Below, in pieces: positions 22,574 to 31,795 of a DNA stretch of 64,000 nt; within the stretch, counting starts at the first letter, position 1; each line of letters starts with the position of its first letter. The stretch comes from Pollenia angustigena. Its lineage: Eukaryota > Arthropoda > Insecta > Diptera > Polleniidae. The stretch is taken from the NCBI GenBank assembly GCA_930367215.1, contig OV884060.1:212725253-212789252 (forward strand), written 5' to 3'. Under the pieces are notes generated by a model. That model was not told where the DNA came from, did not search any database, and saw nothing but the letters and a program-made list of their open reading frames with translations. The position numbers and the translations under genes are program-made.

Positions 22574-25078
22574 ATGAAATTCGATGAGCTAAAAGTTGAA
22601 CAGCTCAAGAAGGATCTGCCTACTGCAGGAAATAAAGCTGAGCTGCAGAAAAGATTAATTGATGAATTTAAGCGACGCAATATTGACATCGCAACTTATG
22701 AATTTGAAGAAAAAGAAGAAATAGAAGTTGCTACCCGTGCAGTAACAAGCAACATGGATCTTGGTACAATGTTTGCTGCTATGATGGAGAAAATGGAAAA
22801 AATGTCGGCAGAAACTTCTAGAAAAATGGAGGAAATGGTAAAAGAAAACTCGGCTGAAAATTCTAGAAAAATTGAGGAAACTATGGAGAAAATGGTAAAT
22901 AAAAATTCAAGCGCCATCTTAGCCGAAATTCAAGAAAATTCTAGAGTTACAAACGAGAAACTTCAGGCTACTAATGAAAAACTTGAGAAGCTTCAAGAGA
23001 TTTCTACTGTTATAAACGAAAGAGTAGACGATATGGAAATAGAATTATCTGATGTAAAAACACAAGTCACTGATGTAAAAACTCAAGTCACTGATGTAAA
23101 AACACAAGTCACGGTTTTTGATGGAAAACTTCATCATCTGGAAGAAAGAGTAAATAGTCTTCAGTGCCAAGAGGGAGTGGTGCGAGTTTTTCCAGAAGTC
23201 TCGAATAGAATAAGAGCTCCAAGTTTTGACGGCAGTTCACCATTTAGTGTTTTTAAGTTCCAGTTTGACACAGTTGCCAACAAAAATGCATGGAACAATG
23301 AAGAAAAAGCCATAGAGCTGATTCTGGCTTTAAAAGGATCTGCGGCTGGAATTCTAGAAAGTGTACCAGTAAGTTGCAGAAACAATTACGATGACATTAT
23401 GGTAGCACTGCAACGAAAGTATGGTGGTGAACACAGAAAAGAAATATTCAGAATGCAATTACGGGGAAGAGTACAAAAGGCAAACGAAACACTACAGGAT
23501 TTTGCATTAGAGATTGAGCGCTTGGTGCAGCTTACTTATCCAAGTGAAAGTCATCCATTGCTGGATCATTTTAAGATCGATTCATTTGTAAACGGTATAC
23601 GGGATGCTGATGTAAAACTAGCGGTATGTGCATCACAGAAGCCATCATTTGCAGAAACGGTATCATTTGCCCTAGCACAAGAAACCGCAAGGATAATTTC
23701 AAGGCCACAAACGTATATGGTGCGAAAACTTGATTTTGCTGCTGAAGAAGGAAGAGATATTTTAAAGGAAATGAGAAGCATGAAGGAGGCAGTTATGCAA
23801 GCTTTAAGCGAGAAGCAAGGTAAAAACAAAGTAAAATGTTATAATTGCGGTAAGATTGGCCATATTCAGCGAAACTGCAAAGTACCCAATCAACGATCAA
23901 GATCTGCTTCGCCGCAAAGGGACAAACGAAGAGCGAGTCAACAATCATCGCGGGAGCCACCGCTAAAGTTGAGAAGAGCTGGCAATGCAGAGGAAACTGA
24001 AGGTACCACGATAAATTTAGTAGTGAAAACGAGTAACAGAAATATTACGACCTGTGGTTACATAAATGGTGAAATCCGCATTTTGACTATCGACACTGGT
24101 GCAGGACATTCCATTATAAGAGCTGATTTGATAAAGGGAGCTGTCGAGCCGCTAAGTGGTGTAAACTTGCGAACAGCTACGGGAGAGCCTGTTATTGTCT
24201 ATGGTAAAGCAAGAGTGGAAATAAGAATGGCTGATATGATCGTTTTTGATGAGTTTATTGTGGCTGAAATTATGGACGAGGTCATAATTGGAGCAGATTT
24301 TATGATTCGTCAAGGCATTAGTCTAGACATGGGGCGACAAATTATGAATTGGCATGGTCTAGAAGTACCCCTTAACGTTGGGAATGGAAGTGAATCCCTT
24401 GTAAGACAACTAGTCACTAGTGATCATAAGAAATTGTCCTCCCAAAGAAACGATGAAAAACGTGGGAAAGCGACCACATATTCAAGACGGCCCAGTGAAC
24501 ATAAAAGCAAGCACGGTATAGAGTCTAAAAACAAGAAACGCATAAATGAGATTCGCTTATTAGATGTGGAACCCAGCGAAGACTGGTCAACGGCGCAGAA
24601 AAGTGACCCCTTATTAGCGCAAATTATGATGGTTAAGAGGGAAGGTGAAAGGCCGACTCGTGAAGAAATTAAATTGAACGGTCCACTAATGAAAGCGTAT
24701 TGGGCGCAGTGGAGTAGTCTGCGGATGATAAATGGTTGCCTATACCGTACATGGGAAAGTACTGATGGCAAAACTGTTAAAAACCTTATTGTAGTACCGA
24801 CTTCTAAAGTATGTGAAGTTGTGAAGAAATTCCACGAAGGTACTGGTGGTGGGCATCTTAGCGTTACGAGAACCATAAAGAAGTTAAAAGCAAGCTACTA
24901 TTGGGTCGGTTGCAAGCAAGCCGTGATTGATTGCGCAATTACATGCCCACAGTGCGTTGCAGACAGCGGTCTAATTGGAGAAAGTAGAAATCCGGTCCAG
25001 CAGTACAACTTTGGTGAACTATCCGTTCCAGCGAATAATAATGACTCTATCCAAGTGCAGAAAAACGAGTTAAGATGA
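22574..25078 (+). CDS. Gag-protease polyprotein with SAP motif, RT deleted
   Basis: This is an intact 834-codon frame starting at the first ATG after the primer site. In order: a SAP-like motif at residues 1-40 (LKVEQLKKDLPTAGNKAEL), a coiled coil at about 60-200 with three in-phase DVKTQVT repeats, a capsid-like Gag core at about 205-400, a CCHC knuckle at 422-435 (CYNCGKIGHIQRNC), an aspartic protease with D507 in DTGAGHS and a flap-side IIGADF at 571-576. Residues ~665-750 already read as the linker upstream of integrase, followed by H754, H761, C791 and C794 of the HHCC finger. Thus RT and RNase H are missing without loss of frame. The frame ends before any DDE core. SAP motifs bind DNA/chromatin in other proteins; a role here is inference. 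Confidence 0.9.
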   Translation: MKFDELKVEQLKKDLPTAGNKAELQKRLIDEFKRRNIDIATYEFEEKEEIEVATRAVTSNMDLGTMFAAMMEKMEKMSAETSRKMEEMVKENSAENSRKIEETMEKMVNKNSSAILAEIQENSRVTNEKLQATNEKLEKLQEISTVINERVDDMEIELSDVKTQVTDVKTQVTDVKTQVTVFDGKLHHLEERVNSLQCQEGVVRVFPEVSNRIRAPSFDGSSPFSVFKFQFDTVANKNAWNNEEKAIELILALKGSAAGILESVPVSCRNNYDDIMVALQRKYGGEHRKEIFRMQLRGRVQKANETLQDFALEIERLVQLTYPSESHPLLDHFKIDSFVNGIRDADVKLAVCASQKPSFAETVSFALAQETARIISRPQTYMVRKLDFAAEEGRDILKEMRSMKEAVMQALSEKQGKNKVKCYNCGKIGHIQRNCKVPNQRSRSASPQRDKRRASQQSSREPPLKLRRAGNAEETEGTTINLVVKTSNRNITTCGYINGEIRILTIDTGAGHSIIRADLIKGAVEPLSGVNLRTATGEPVIVYGKARVEIRMADMIVFDEFIVAEIMDEVIIGADFMIRQGISLDMGRQIMNWHGLEVPLNVGNGSESLVRQLVTSDHKKLSSQRNDEKRGKATTYSRRPSEHKSKHGIESKNKKRINEIRLLDVEPSEDWSTAQKSDPLLAQIMMVKREGERPTREEIKLNGPLMKAYWAQWSSLRMINGCLYRTWESTDGKTVKNLIVVPTSKVCEVVKKFHEGTGGGHLSVTRTIKKLKASYYWVGCKQAVIDCAITCPQCVADSGLIGESRNPVQQYNFGELSVPANNNDSIQVQKNELR
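23051..23113 (+). repeat. three 21-nt in-frame repeats in gag
   Basis: GATGTAAAAACACAAGTCAC is repeated three times with single changes, each encoding DVKTQVT. It sits in the predicted coiled coil, where heptad-length additions keep the register. Confidence 0.85.
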
Positions 25079-25097
25079 AGGTGTCAAAGAAGGCCAG

Positions 25098-25316
25098 TTG
25101 GTTTTACTTTTTAATCCGCAACGGAAGAAAGGACTAACTCCAAAGCTGCAGACCCATTGGGATGGCCCATATAAAGTAATAAAGAAATTGAATGACGTGG
25201 TGTATCGGATCCAGAAATATAAGAGCCCAAGATCAAAAATTAAAGTGGTACATCTAGAACGACTAGCCCATTATGGAAAAGGAGAATCTGAGCCTATTCG
25301 GGACGAACAGGCTTAA
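25098..25316 (+). pseudogene. integrase C-terminal fragment
   Basis: The frame reads LLFNPQRKKGLTPKLQTHWD, then GPYKVIKKLNDVVYRI and KVVHLERLAHY, the chromodomain-less C-terminal module of gypsy-type integrases. It is in a different frame from the 834-codon ORF and follows its stop by 19 bp. The catalytic core that should precede it is missing. Confidence 0.82.
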
Positions 25317-25327
25317 GTGAAGGGCAG

Positions 25328-25564
25328 TGTTACGAAAGTTAAATTATCTAAGAATTATTTATAGTTATAGTTATAAGTTATCTTGTAAGTTATAGTTTTA
25401 TGTTACTTAAAATTGTCATGTATAATTTTCAACACAACTGTTATTTTAAAAATAATTCCTATATAAATTTCCCAGTAATTTCTAGAAATGGTTATAGAAC
25501 ATAATAAAAAGTTTTTACGGGAAGGTTCAGGAAAAATCTAGAAATAATTATGAAATATAAAAAG
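25328..25564 (+). repeat. 3' LTR, truncated to 237 bp
   Basis: It starts TGTTACGAAAG after the purine run and matches 22099-22335 almost base for base, then stops at ATATAAAAAG. The following sequence belongs to the flanking tandem repeat. The 3' part, with the polyadenylation region, is lost. Confidence 0.85.
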
Positions 25565-26199
25565 AGTACTAAGAGTACCAGCTTTTCCCTATTTTAGGCC
25601 CAAGTACCCTGTATGTTAAACTAGAATATCATCTGTATGTATACCAAATTTATTGAAAAGAGAAAAAGTACCAATTTTTTCATTCTTCCTTAAAAAAAAA
25701 ACTTTATATTTTTATCTGGGCCATATGCTATCCGTCTACCAAATTTCATACAAATCCATTTAATGGCTCCGAGATTTTAAGGTTATAAACTTTTTGTTTG
25801 TTGTTAACAAACACTTTTCAAATTGTAATATTAAAAAAGGTCTTTAAACAAAAAAACGACTTTTTATCTTTTTGTTTTTTTGTATCTTGAATAAAATTGA
25901 AATAATAGGAAAGATAAGTAAGTTAAATTTAGTACAATTCAAGGTGAGACATAACGTAAGAGTTTGTTTACACTGTTTAAATAATTATCAAAGTTTAATT
26001 TAAATTATAAAAAATAAAATTCTCAAAAATATGTGTTTATATCAGTAATTTTTTTAAGCTACATGAGAACTATCGATATCGATAACTTTGCTACTATTGG
26101 CAGCTGATAATTTCGAATTGTTTTGACATTTCAGTAAGGTTTAGCAGGTCATCAGGAATCTTTTAACGCTAGAACAACTATTACAAATTGTGTAAAAAT
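25565..26199. other. continuation of tandem repeat, then AT-rich sequence
   Basis: 25565-25790 carries the same motifs as 21890-22098, ending in CAAATTTCATACAAATCCATTTAATGG-like text that is common in fly repeats. 25800-26199 shows no gene. Confidence 0.45.
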
Positions 26200-26428
26200 A
26201 AATCTGTTCGCAAAGTTCAAAGAGCACTTCGTCCAAAAATAGCAAGAAGCTGCCGTTACAGCGAATGGCGAGCACTATCGAGCCATGTTGATTGAATTTG
26301 TGTCCAAAAATTAATCAGCTAAACACCACCGACAAATGGTTCCAACAAGACGGCGCAAATTGCTAAACAGCGTGCTTAACAATCGATTTATTGCAAAATC
26401 AATTTGGTGACAATTTTATTTCCAGAAG
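26200..26428 (+). pseudogene. mariner-like transposase remnant
   Basis: Reading across frameshifts gives GEHYRAMLIEFV, then TDKWFQQDGANC (catalytic Asp codon 26349-26351) and IDLLQNQFGDNFIS, the catalytic-domain wording of insect mariner-type transposases. An in-frame stop follows ANC. The remnant ends at about 26428, where RNase H text of a non-LTR element begins, so the two are fused. Confidence 0.6.
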
Positions 26429-26835
26429 TAGACCTGTTCGCTGGATGGATACCAGGGCATTCGGAATGCCTGGGCAATTAAACAACAGATGAGCTGGCCA
26501 AACAAGGTGGTCGCATGGATGACGCATTCATTAATCAATTCGTTGGCATTCCAATGGTCCAATGGACCTGTGAGTCCACCTGCACCTTATCCAACTAGCT
26601 CTCTACTTAGGTTTAAAAGGGACCAGATTACAACAGTGGTATCGTTTATAACTGGGCACTGGCCGGTGGGGACTCATGCTGGAAGAATGGGTCTAAAATT
26701 CAGTGACTACTGCAGAAGTTGTCATGATGACGAGGAAGAGGAGACTGTGCTTCACTTTCTTTGTCAATGCCCTGGAATACGGGGCGTCAGTGAAGAATAT
26801 TTGGGGGACCGGTGTTTGCCTGCTTGGAGGATCTA
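26425..26835 (+). pseudogene. RNase H and zinc tail of a non-LTR retrotransposon, 5' piece
   Basis: One frame gives AGWIPGHSECLGN, a stop and TTDELAKQGG (RNase H C-terminal motifs); a frameshift near 26560 leads to VVSFITGHWPVGTHAGRMG and CRSCHDDEEEETVLHFLCQC, the CCHC tail of RNase H-bearing non-LTR elements (LOA/I-like). It breaks off at GGATCTA, where the element 26836-27909 is inserted; the frame resumes as YLGYNLDRFFSSL at 27912. Confidence 0.7.
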
Positions 26836-27909
26836 CACGCAAAGAAAAAACATTGTTGTGGTAAACATATTCTAAGAGCAACATATTATGATAAGATTCA
26901 TGATTGTAGTCATCATATTAAGATTATTATTGAATCATATTATGGCTAAATATATTCGAAATATTACAACATAATATTTTTCCCTTAATCATATTATTAT
27001 TCTGTTAATCATAATAAGTTAAGAACTAATCATATTATTGTCATGTTAATCATAATAAGATAAGAAGCAGTCATATTATTATCATGTTAATCATAATAAG
27101 CTAAGAAATTAATCATGTTATTGTCATGTTAATCATAATAAGCTAAGAAGTAATCATATTATCTTCATGTTAATCATAATAAATTTAGAAGCAATCATAT
27201 TATGATACAGCACCTTTCATAGCTGTCATAACAACACAAAATAAATTAAAATTAATTTGCATCGATTTTTTATTTTGAGGCTTTTTACAATTTTTCTTAA
27301 TGAAAATGAAATAGCGGTGTTTAATATTAGGCTTGCAAACTTTTATAATATAACACAAAATCTATGTCTGTTTTGTTGTTGGATTTAAATACGATATTTA
27401 AAAAAATAAAACGAAATCTCTGTGTGTTTTGTTGTTGGATTTTACTACGATATTTTGCATTTGCCCTATTACATCACTAATACTGAACTCCGCTTAAATT
27501 GTAATTTTTTTTTTTAATTTCTTTAAACTTATTATTTCTTATGGGAATTTATCTTTAAATTGTTTAACCGCTCACATATATAAAAAACACACAACTGATT
27601 TAAAATTATTTTACAAATGGCGCCTACATAATATTGTTAGAGTAAAAATAGAGTGATTGCATCTTAAACATAAATATGATAAATTTATAGAAAGTTATCA
27701 TGTTATGGCTATTAAATATATGTGAGTAACATAATATGTTTTGAAAGTTCGGTCAACAATACCCAAACTTATAATTGCGATAAACATTGATATGTTTACA
27801 GTAACTATAATATTGTTGATATTAAATAAAAAATAACAATTATTTGTGTACGACAATAAACATAGTATTGTTGCCGTAATCATGCCCAACCATATTTTTT
27901 CTCTGCGTG
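26836..27909. mobile_element. 1,074-bp TA-flanked transposon without transposase
   Basis: The left end CACGCAAAGAAAAAACATTG and the reverse complement of the right end CACGCAGAGAAAAAATATGG are inverted repeats, flanked by TA (26834-26835, 27910-27911). Removing it and one TA restores the retrotransposon reading WRIYLGYNLD. The interior has a ~41-bp tandem array (27004-27209). The small minus-strand frame at 27698-27946 has no recognisable similarity. Confidence 0.75.
27004..27209. repeat. ~41-bp tandem repeat, five units
   Basis: GTTAATCATAATAAG starts at 27004, 27045, 27086, 27128 and 27169; each unit continues CTAAGAAGTAATCATATTAT. Unit spacing of 41-42 bp and imperfect copies indicate a minisatellite inside the transposon. 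Confidence 0.8.
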
Positions 27910-27911
27910 TA

Positions 27912-28110
27912 TCTAGGATATAACTTAGATCGCTTCTTCTCTTCATTAGGAAGGCGAATTGGTTGAACTTTGAATGACGCTATCTGATTAACTGCTCTAT
28001 AGGATGGGAATTAGCGCTGGGTATCACAAAGGGACCAACAAAGGACCCAAGTGAGCTGTCTCTCTCGATGGCTGCCCATGGAACCGAACCTGTTTGCTGG
28101 CCCCCTCGTT
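27912..28110 (+). pseudogene. 3' piece of the split non-LTR remnant
   Basis: It continues in frame from 26833 as YLGYNLDRFFSSLGRRIG then stops. The 3' untranslated part, TGGGTATCACAAAGGGACC, resembles that of the related element at 33400-33472. It fades at about 28110. Confidence 0.55.
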
Positions 28111-28851
28111 TTTTGCAATTTAAGGTTTTTGGAATACTTTTTATGTTAAGTCAAACCAGCCACTCATAAAGCATTGGAAGCCAATATTCATGCCACCATT
28201 CATGTCATAGCGACAGATTTATTAAAAAAAAGTAGTCAAAAACCGGACTGATCGAATTAACCATGTTAATCGTAGCCGCAGCGGGCATATGCCGGAGGTC
28301 ATATTAAAAAAAATAAATGCCATGAAATTATTTACTAGATTTTAATAAAAAAAAAAAAAATTTCATTCCAACAATACTTCTGCTATCATTTTAAGTTTTC
28401 ATGCAGCTCAAAAAACACTTTATAATATGTTTCATTAGATTTATTTTCGGTTATTGGCTTATATTTATTCAAAATAAATTAAATTTACGCAGCTATTTGA
28501 GCTTTTAGTTTAATTTGCAGTTTATTGAACTTGTCAACAAAGTCTAAAAATTATATAAGGAATTTACGTATAGTTTAAATTAAGTGCAGGTTTTATTTTT
28601 TTATAATGAAAAAAAAAAACGTATATCGATTTCAATGGTTATAAAATAAACATATGGACATTTCCACAGAAAAGTCCACTAAAGGTACCCATACATTTGC
28701 AATATTAACGATTTTCTCCACATTATTCAATAAGTTGGGTCATATATAGGGCTGCCAGATGTTTGAACCTATCGACCAGGACACATGGAAAAAATGGATA
28801 AAAAATTATACCAACAGAAAAGTTTTTTTTTTTAATACATATGTATGTAGT
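28111..28851. other. AT-rich spacer, nothing recognised
   Basis: No exon, coding remnant or inverted repeat is supported. A short ATATGGACATTTCCACAGAAAAGTCCAC-like string near 28655 (shown in part) resembles the termini of the MITE at 52456. Confidence 0.4.
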
Positions 28852-29036
28852 ATATCGCACCCTAAATACTAAAGGGTCACAACTCAAAATTTTTCAAAAA
28901 TTACTTTTTTCATAAATTAATTCTCATTTCACATCTCTAGCTACTTACAAAATTGGACTTTTTTAATAAGGGAACTATTTTTTTTTTTTTTTTAAGAATT
29001 TTGAGTTGTTACCTTTTAGTATTTATGGTGCGATAT
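28852..29036. mobile_element. 185-bp MITE with ~40-bp inverted ends
   Basis: ATATCGCACCCTAAATACTA...GGTCACAACTCAAAATT at the left matches the inverse of the right end at about 39 of 42 positions. The frame that starts at 28953 inside it is not a protein; retrotransposon coding begins only at about 29082. Confidence 0.75.
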
Positions 29037-29081
29037 GTAAAAACCATCCAGTTTTTATTTTTAAATCCAACAATATATAGT

Positions 29082-29667
29082 CACAAAGTACCTGGGAGTA
29101 ATATTGGACAGCAAACTGTCGTGGAGATTGATGTGGAAGGGAGGGTGAAAAAGGCAACGAATGCGCTCTACGCATGTAAAGGAATGCTGGGTAAGACGTG
29201 GGGTCTAACCCCTGCTCTTACACATTGGGTCTACACATCGGTGGCGAGACCAATCTTACTCTACGGGATACTTGTATGGTGGACGGCATTGAATAAGAAA
29301 TCGTACCGGAATATGCTAACGGGCGTACAGAGACTCGCCGAACTTAGTATCACCGGTGCCTTGCGTAGTACACCGACTGCGGCTCTGGATGTGATCCTGG
29401 ACTTGCAGCCGATTCATCTGGTGGCAGAAGGAACAGCGAGAAAGTCTGCGATCCGCTTAAGAGCGACGGGACAGTTTGCATACGGACCTTATGGTCATGA
29501 TAGTATTATAAGGGGAATAGATTGTAGCAGTGACTACACCATTCCGAGGCTGACATTTGGGAGGAGACCACGAGTTACCTTGGAGGAGGACGGCTGGTTG
29601 GCAGGACTCCGATCCGACCATGGGACCTTCAGTTTCTACACTGACGGCTCAAAAATGGAGGACGGAG
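29082..29667 (+). pseudogene. RNase H-bearing non-LTR retrotransposon, part 1 (RT end and RNase H start)
   Basis: Text runs KYLGVILDSKLSWR, a frameshift near 29130, RVKKATNALYACKGMLGKT, YTSVARPILLYGILVWW (end of RT and thumb) and FYTDGSKMEDG (first RNase H aspartate). It is cut at GACGGAG by the Transib insertion; the reading resumes at 32544. The first RT motifs are absent, so the copy is 5'-truncated. Clade LOA or I is inferred from the RNase H domain plus CCHC tail. Confidence 0.82.
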
Positions 29668-29705
29668 CACAGAGGGATTTGTCCATACAATGTTTGGCAA
29701 AAAAT
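29668..29705 (+). repeat. Transib left terminus: heptamer, 22-bp spacer, A-rich nonamer
   Basis: CACAGAG (29668-29674) is followed by 22 bp and GCAAAAAAT (29697-29705). TTTGGCAAAAA is shared with the other terminus, where it lies 11 bp closer to the heptamer. The arrangement is like a V(D)J 23-type recombination signal shortened by one base. Confidence 0.75.
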
Positions 29706-29728
29706 ATAAGGAGTGCTCGTAGAATGTT

Positions 29729-30420
29729 GAAATTTTGCTCTGAGCCTTTGGTTAGCTCAATTAAGAAAAATATAAAGTTTCATCAAAATTGGCCACGCCC
29801 TCCACCCCCCGCCCATAGAACCCAAAATTTTTTTTTGGCCCAAAGTTTTTGAAATTTCGCTCTGAGCCTTTATTTAGCTCAATTAAGAAAAATATAAAGT
29901 TTCATCAAAATTGGCCACGCCCTCCACCCCCCGCCCATAGAACCCAAAATTTTTTTTTGGCCCAAAGTTTTTGAAATTTCGCTCTGAGCCTTTATTTAGC
30001 TCAATTAAGAAAAATATAAAGTTTCATCGAAATTGGCCACGCCCTCCACCCACCGCCCATAGAACCCAAAATTTTTTTTTGGCCCAAAGTTTTTGAAATT
30101 TCGCTCTGAGCCTTTATTTAGCTCAATTAAGAAAAATATAAAGTTTCATCAAAATTGGCCACGCCCTCCACCCCCCGCCCATAGAACCCAAAATTTTTTT
30201 TTGGCCCAAAGTTTTTGAAATTTCGCTCTGAGCCTTTATTTAGCTCAATTAAGAAAAATATAAAGTTTCATCGAAATTGGCCACGCCCTCCACCCACCGC
30301 CCATAGAACCCAAAATTTTTTTTTGGCCCAAAGTTTTTGAAATTTCGCTCTGAGCCTTTATTTAGCTCAATTAAGTAAAATATAAAGTTTCATCAAAATT
30401 GACCACGCCCTCTACCCACC
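29729..30420. repeat. 122-bp satellite array inside the Transib element
   Basis: Units start at 29729, 29851, 29973, 30095, 30217 and 30339 (last partial). Units 2 and 4 read CATCAAAATTGGCC with CACCCCCCGCCC, units 3 and 5 CATCGAAATTGGCC with CACCCACCGCCC, so the array is an A-B-A-B 244-bp higher-order repeat. It occupies the place where the 3' half of the transposase gene should be. Confidence 0.92.
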
Positions 30421-30481
30421 CACTCTACACATTTAAGAATAATTTTATTTGAGTATAAACAAAATGAGTAAACTTTTAAAC

Positions 30482-31500
30482 TCATTTTAAAGGCATATTA
30501 TAAGATATATGGAGTATGCACTCCATAAACTTTATTCGAGCGTGTAATGATGAAATACCTAATTTAAAAGCTTCACTATCAATGGTTTTTGTTGATATTA
30601 TATCCAAATGGTTCATTTCAGAGGGCTTCGCTTTACAAATATAGCATACGGCTGCTGAAGCAGTATTTGTAACTGTCTGAGCCGTTTTGCCATCTAGCAT
30701 CGTGAACACTAAATTGTGTGTTACATTGAATTGTTTGCCGCATACTATAACAGTCGTATTTCCTAAAGCGGTAATTTCGGACTTTATTTTCTCAACAACA
30801 GTTAAGACTTTTTCTTTAGTCTCCTTAGCGAATTCGAAAGAAATTGGACGACAATATCTTGTTGATGATGGACTACTGTTACGCCAGTATTCATGTTCAG
30901 AGGTTGCTCGTAAACTTAAGGGCACCATCGATACTAATAGCAGGTTCTTGTCAGTAACATCAGGTACTAAACTTTGATTGTACTCTGAATGTCCAGAAGA
31001 GCCATCGCAACCCCATTTTGACATAAGAGTGCAATTCAAATTGACCATATTATTAATATTTTCGTGTGAAAAACTTTCAAATAAACGCTTAGTGGTGTGA
31101 TCCATTAAACTTTGCAAATTTACTGAGGCTTCTTTTTCTGATATTTTAACTTCACTAGGATAACACTTTTTCTTCTCATCTAGTACCTTTGCATACGGAG
31201 GTAAAATATTGTATCCCTCTTTATGCAAAACATATTTTATAGTTTCATACTGATACTTTGTTAACTCTGCATCTAGTAACAACGCCAGCGCAGTTGCGGG
31301 AGGAATATATGATTGCGATTTTAAATTTGAGCCTGCTAATGCACTTGCCATTTCTAAATGTTGTTTGCTGTACTGGGACGCTAAATCAGCAGCTTTGTAC
31401 CTTTTACTACGATCAGCGCAATCGCCGAATTCCTTAGCTGGCCTTCCAATTTTTGTTGAACAACTAGGTTGCTCATCAGCAAGCGATACTTCAAATATAT
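30482..31500 (-). CDS. Transib transposase, exon 2 (catalytic region, truncated)
   Basis: This exon is 339 codons including stop, open from the acceptor TTTTTAG. Text includes KIGRPAKEFGDCADRSKRYK, then KWGCDGSSGHSEYNQ with the first catalytic Asp (codon 31004-31006), PSSTRYCRPISFEF, LVFTMLDGKTAQ with the second Asp (codon 30692-30694) and VCYICKAKPSEMN with the zinc-binding CxxC. Spacing between the Asp residues is 104, against 108 in RAG1 (D600, D708), and the CxxC matches RAG1 C727/C730. The frame ends at ISYNMPLK, so the third acidic residue (E962 in RAG1) and the His pair are missing. Confidence 0.85.
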
Positions 31501-31557
31501 CTAAAAATTTTCAATTATATTCAAAGTACACATTAATTATTTTGTTTTGAAACGTAC
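31501..31557 (-). other. predicted 57-nt intron of the Transib transposase gene
   Basis: GTACGTTTC...GAAAATTTTTAG has both consensus ends and the size of a typical fly short intron. Exon 1 ends in phase 1 (LK + A) and exon 2 begins AT|ATA, so the join gives one continuous frame. Without splicing the frame stops at 31511. Confidence 0.7.
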
Positions 31558-31795
31558 TTTTTAGCCAAGTGTAATTTTTCTCAAAGAAATAAGATTTGTT
31601 TCTGTGGGATTCGGCCCAACGTTTAAAAAAGTGACTAAGAAATCGCTTTTGAACTGATTTTTTCACAATTTGAATTTCATTAATAGTAAGCACCATGTTT
31701 TTTGTTTTTATGAAATCAGTTAATAAATCCACATTATTATTGCAATTTATAAGTTCCTTGCACAATTCACTATATGAAACACAAAATGAACCCAT
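31558..31795 (-). CDS. Transib transposase, exon 1
   Basis: ATG (31793-31795) opens 79 codons starting MGSFCVSYSELCKELINCNN and ending KNYTWLK before the donor AAAA|GTACGT. It is rich in Lys/Asn, with no recognised domain; in the family this part precedes the GRP...DRSKR motif found at the start of exon 2. The upstream 32-kb end of the element (31796-32516) must hold its promoter; no motif was identified. Confidence 0.75.

Larger units (their letters stand above)
22099..25564 (+). mobile_element. gypsy-type LTR retrotransposon, internally deleted
   Basis: A 414-bp 5' LTR (22099-22512) with TGTTACG...CGTAACA termini is followed by a TGG-starting primer site, an 834-codon Gag-protease frame with an integrase zinc-finger tail, an integrase C-terminal fragment, a purine run (AAGTGAAGGGCAG) and a 3' LTR (25328-25564) that stops after 237 bp. 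Reverse transcriptase, RNase H and the integrase catalytic core are absent, so it could move only with enzymes supplied in trans. There is no envelope-like frame. Confidence 0.88.

Noticed and set aside
24424..24876. 150-codon minus-strand frame
   Set aside because: Antisense shadow of the Gag-integrase frame; no similarity.
27004..27209. 41-bp repeats as a CRISPR array
   Set aside because: Imperfect, head-to-tail, no spacers and no cas genes.
27698..27946. 82-codon hydrophobic minus-strand frame
   Set aside because: Spans the right end of the TA-flanked element and its flank, so it is not conserved coding sequence.
28953..29852. Single 299-codon protein starting at 28953
   Set aside because: The first ~45 codons read a MITE, a frameshift precedes the RT text and the last ~60 codons read into the Transib end and satellite; only the middle is retrotransposon coding.
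29729..30420. 122-bp direct repeats as a CRISPR array
   Set aside because: Units are contiguous without unique spacers, in a eukaryotic transposon.
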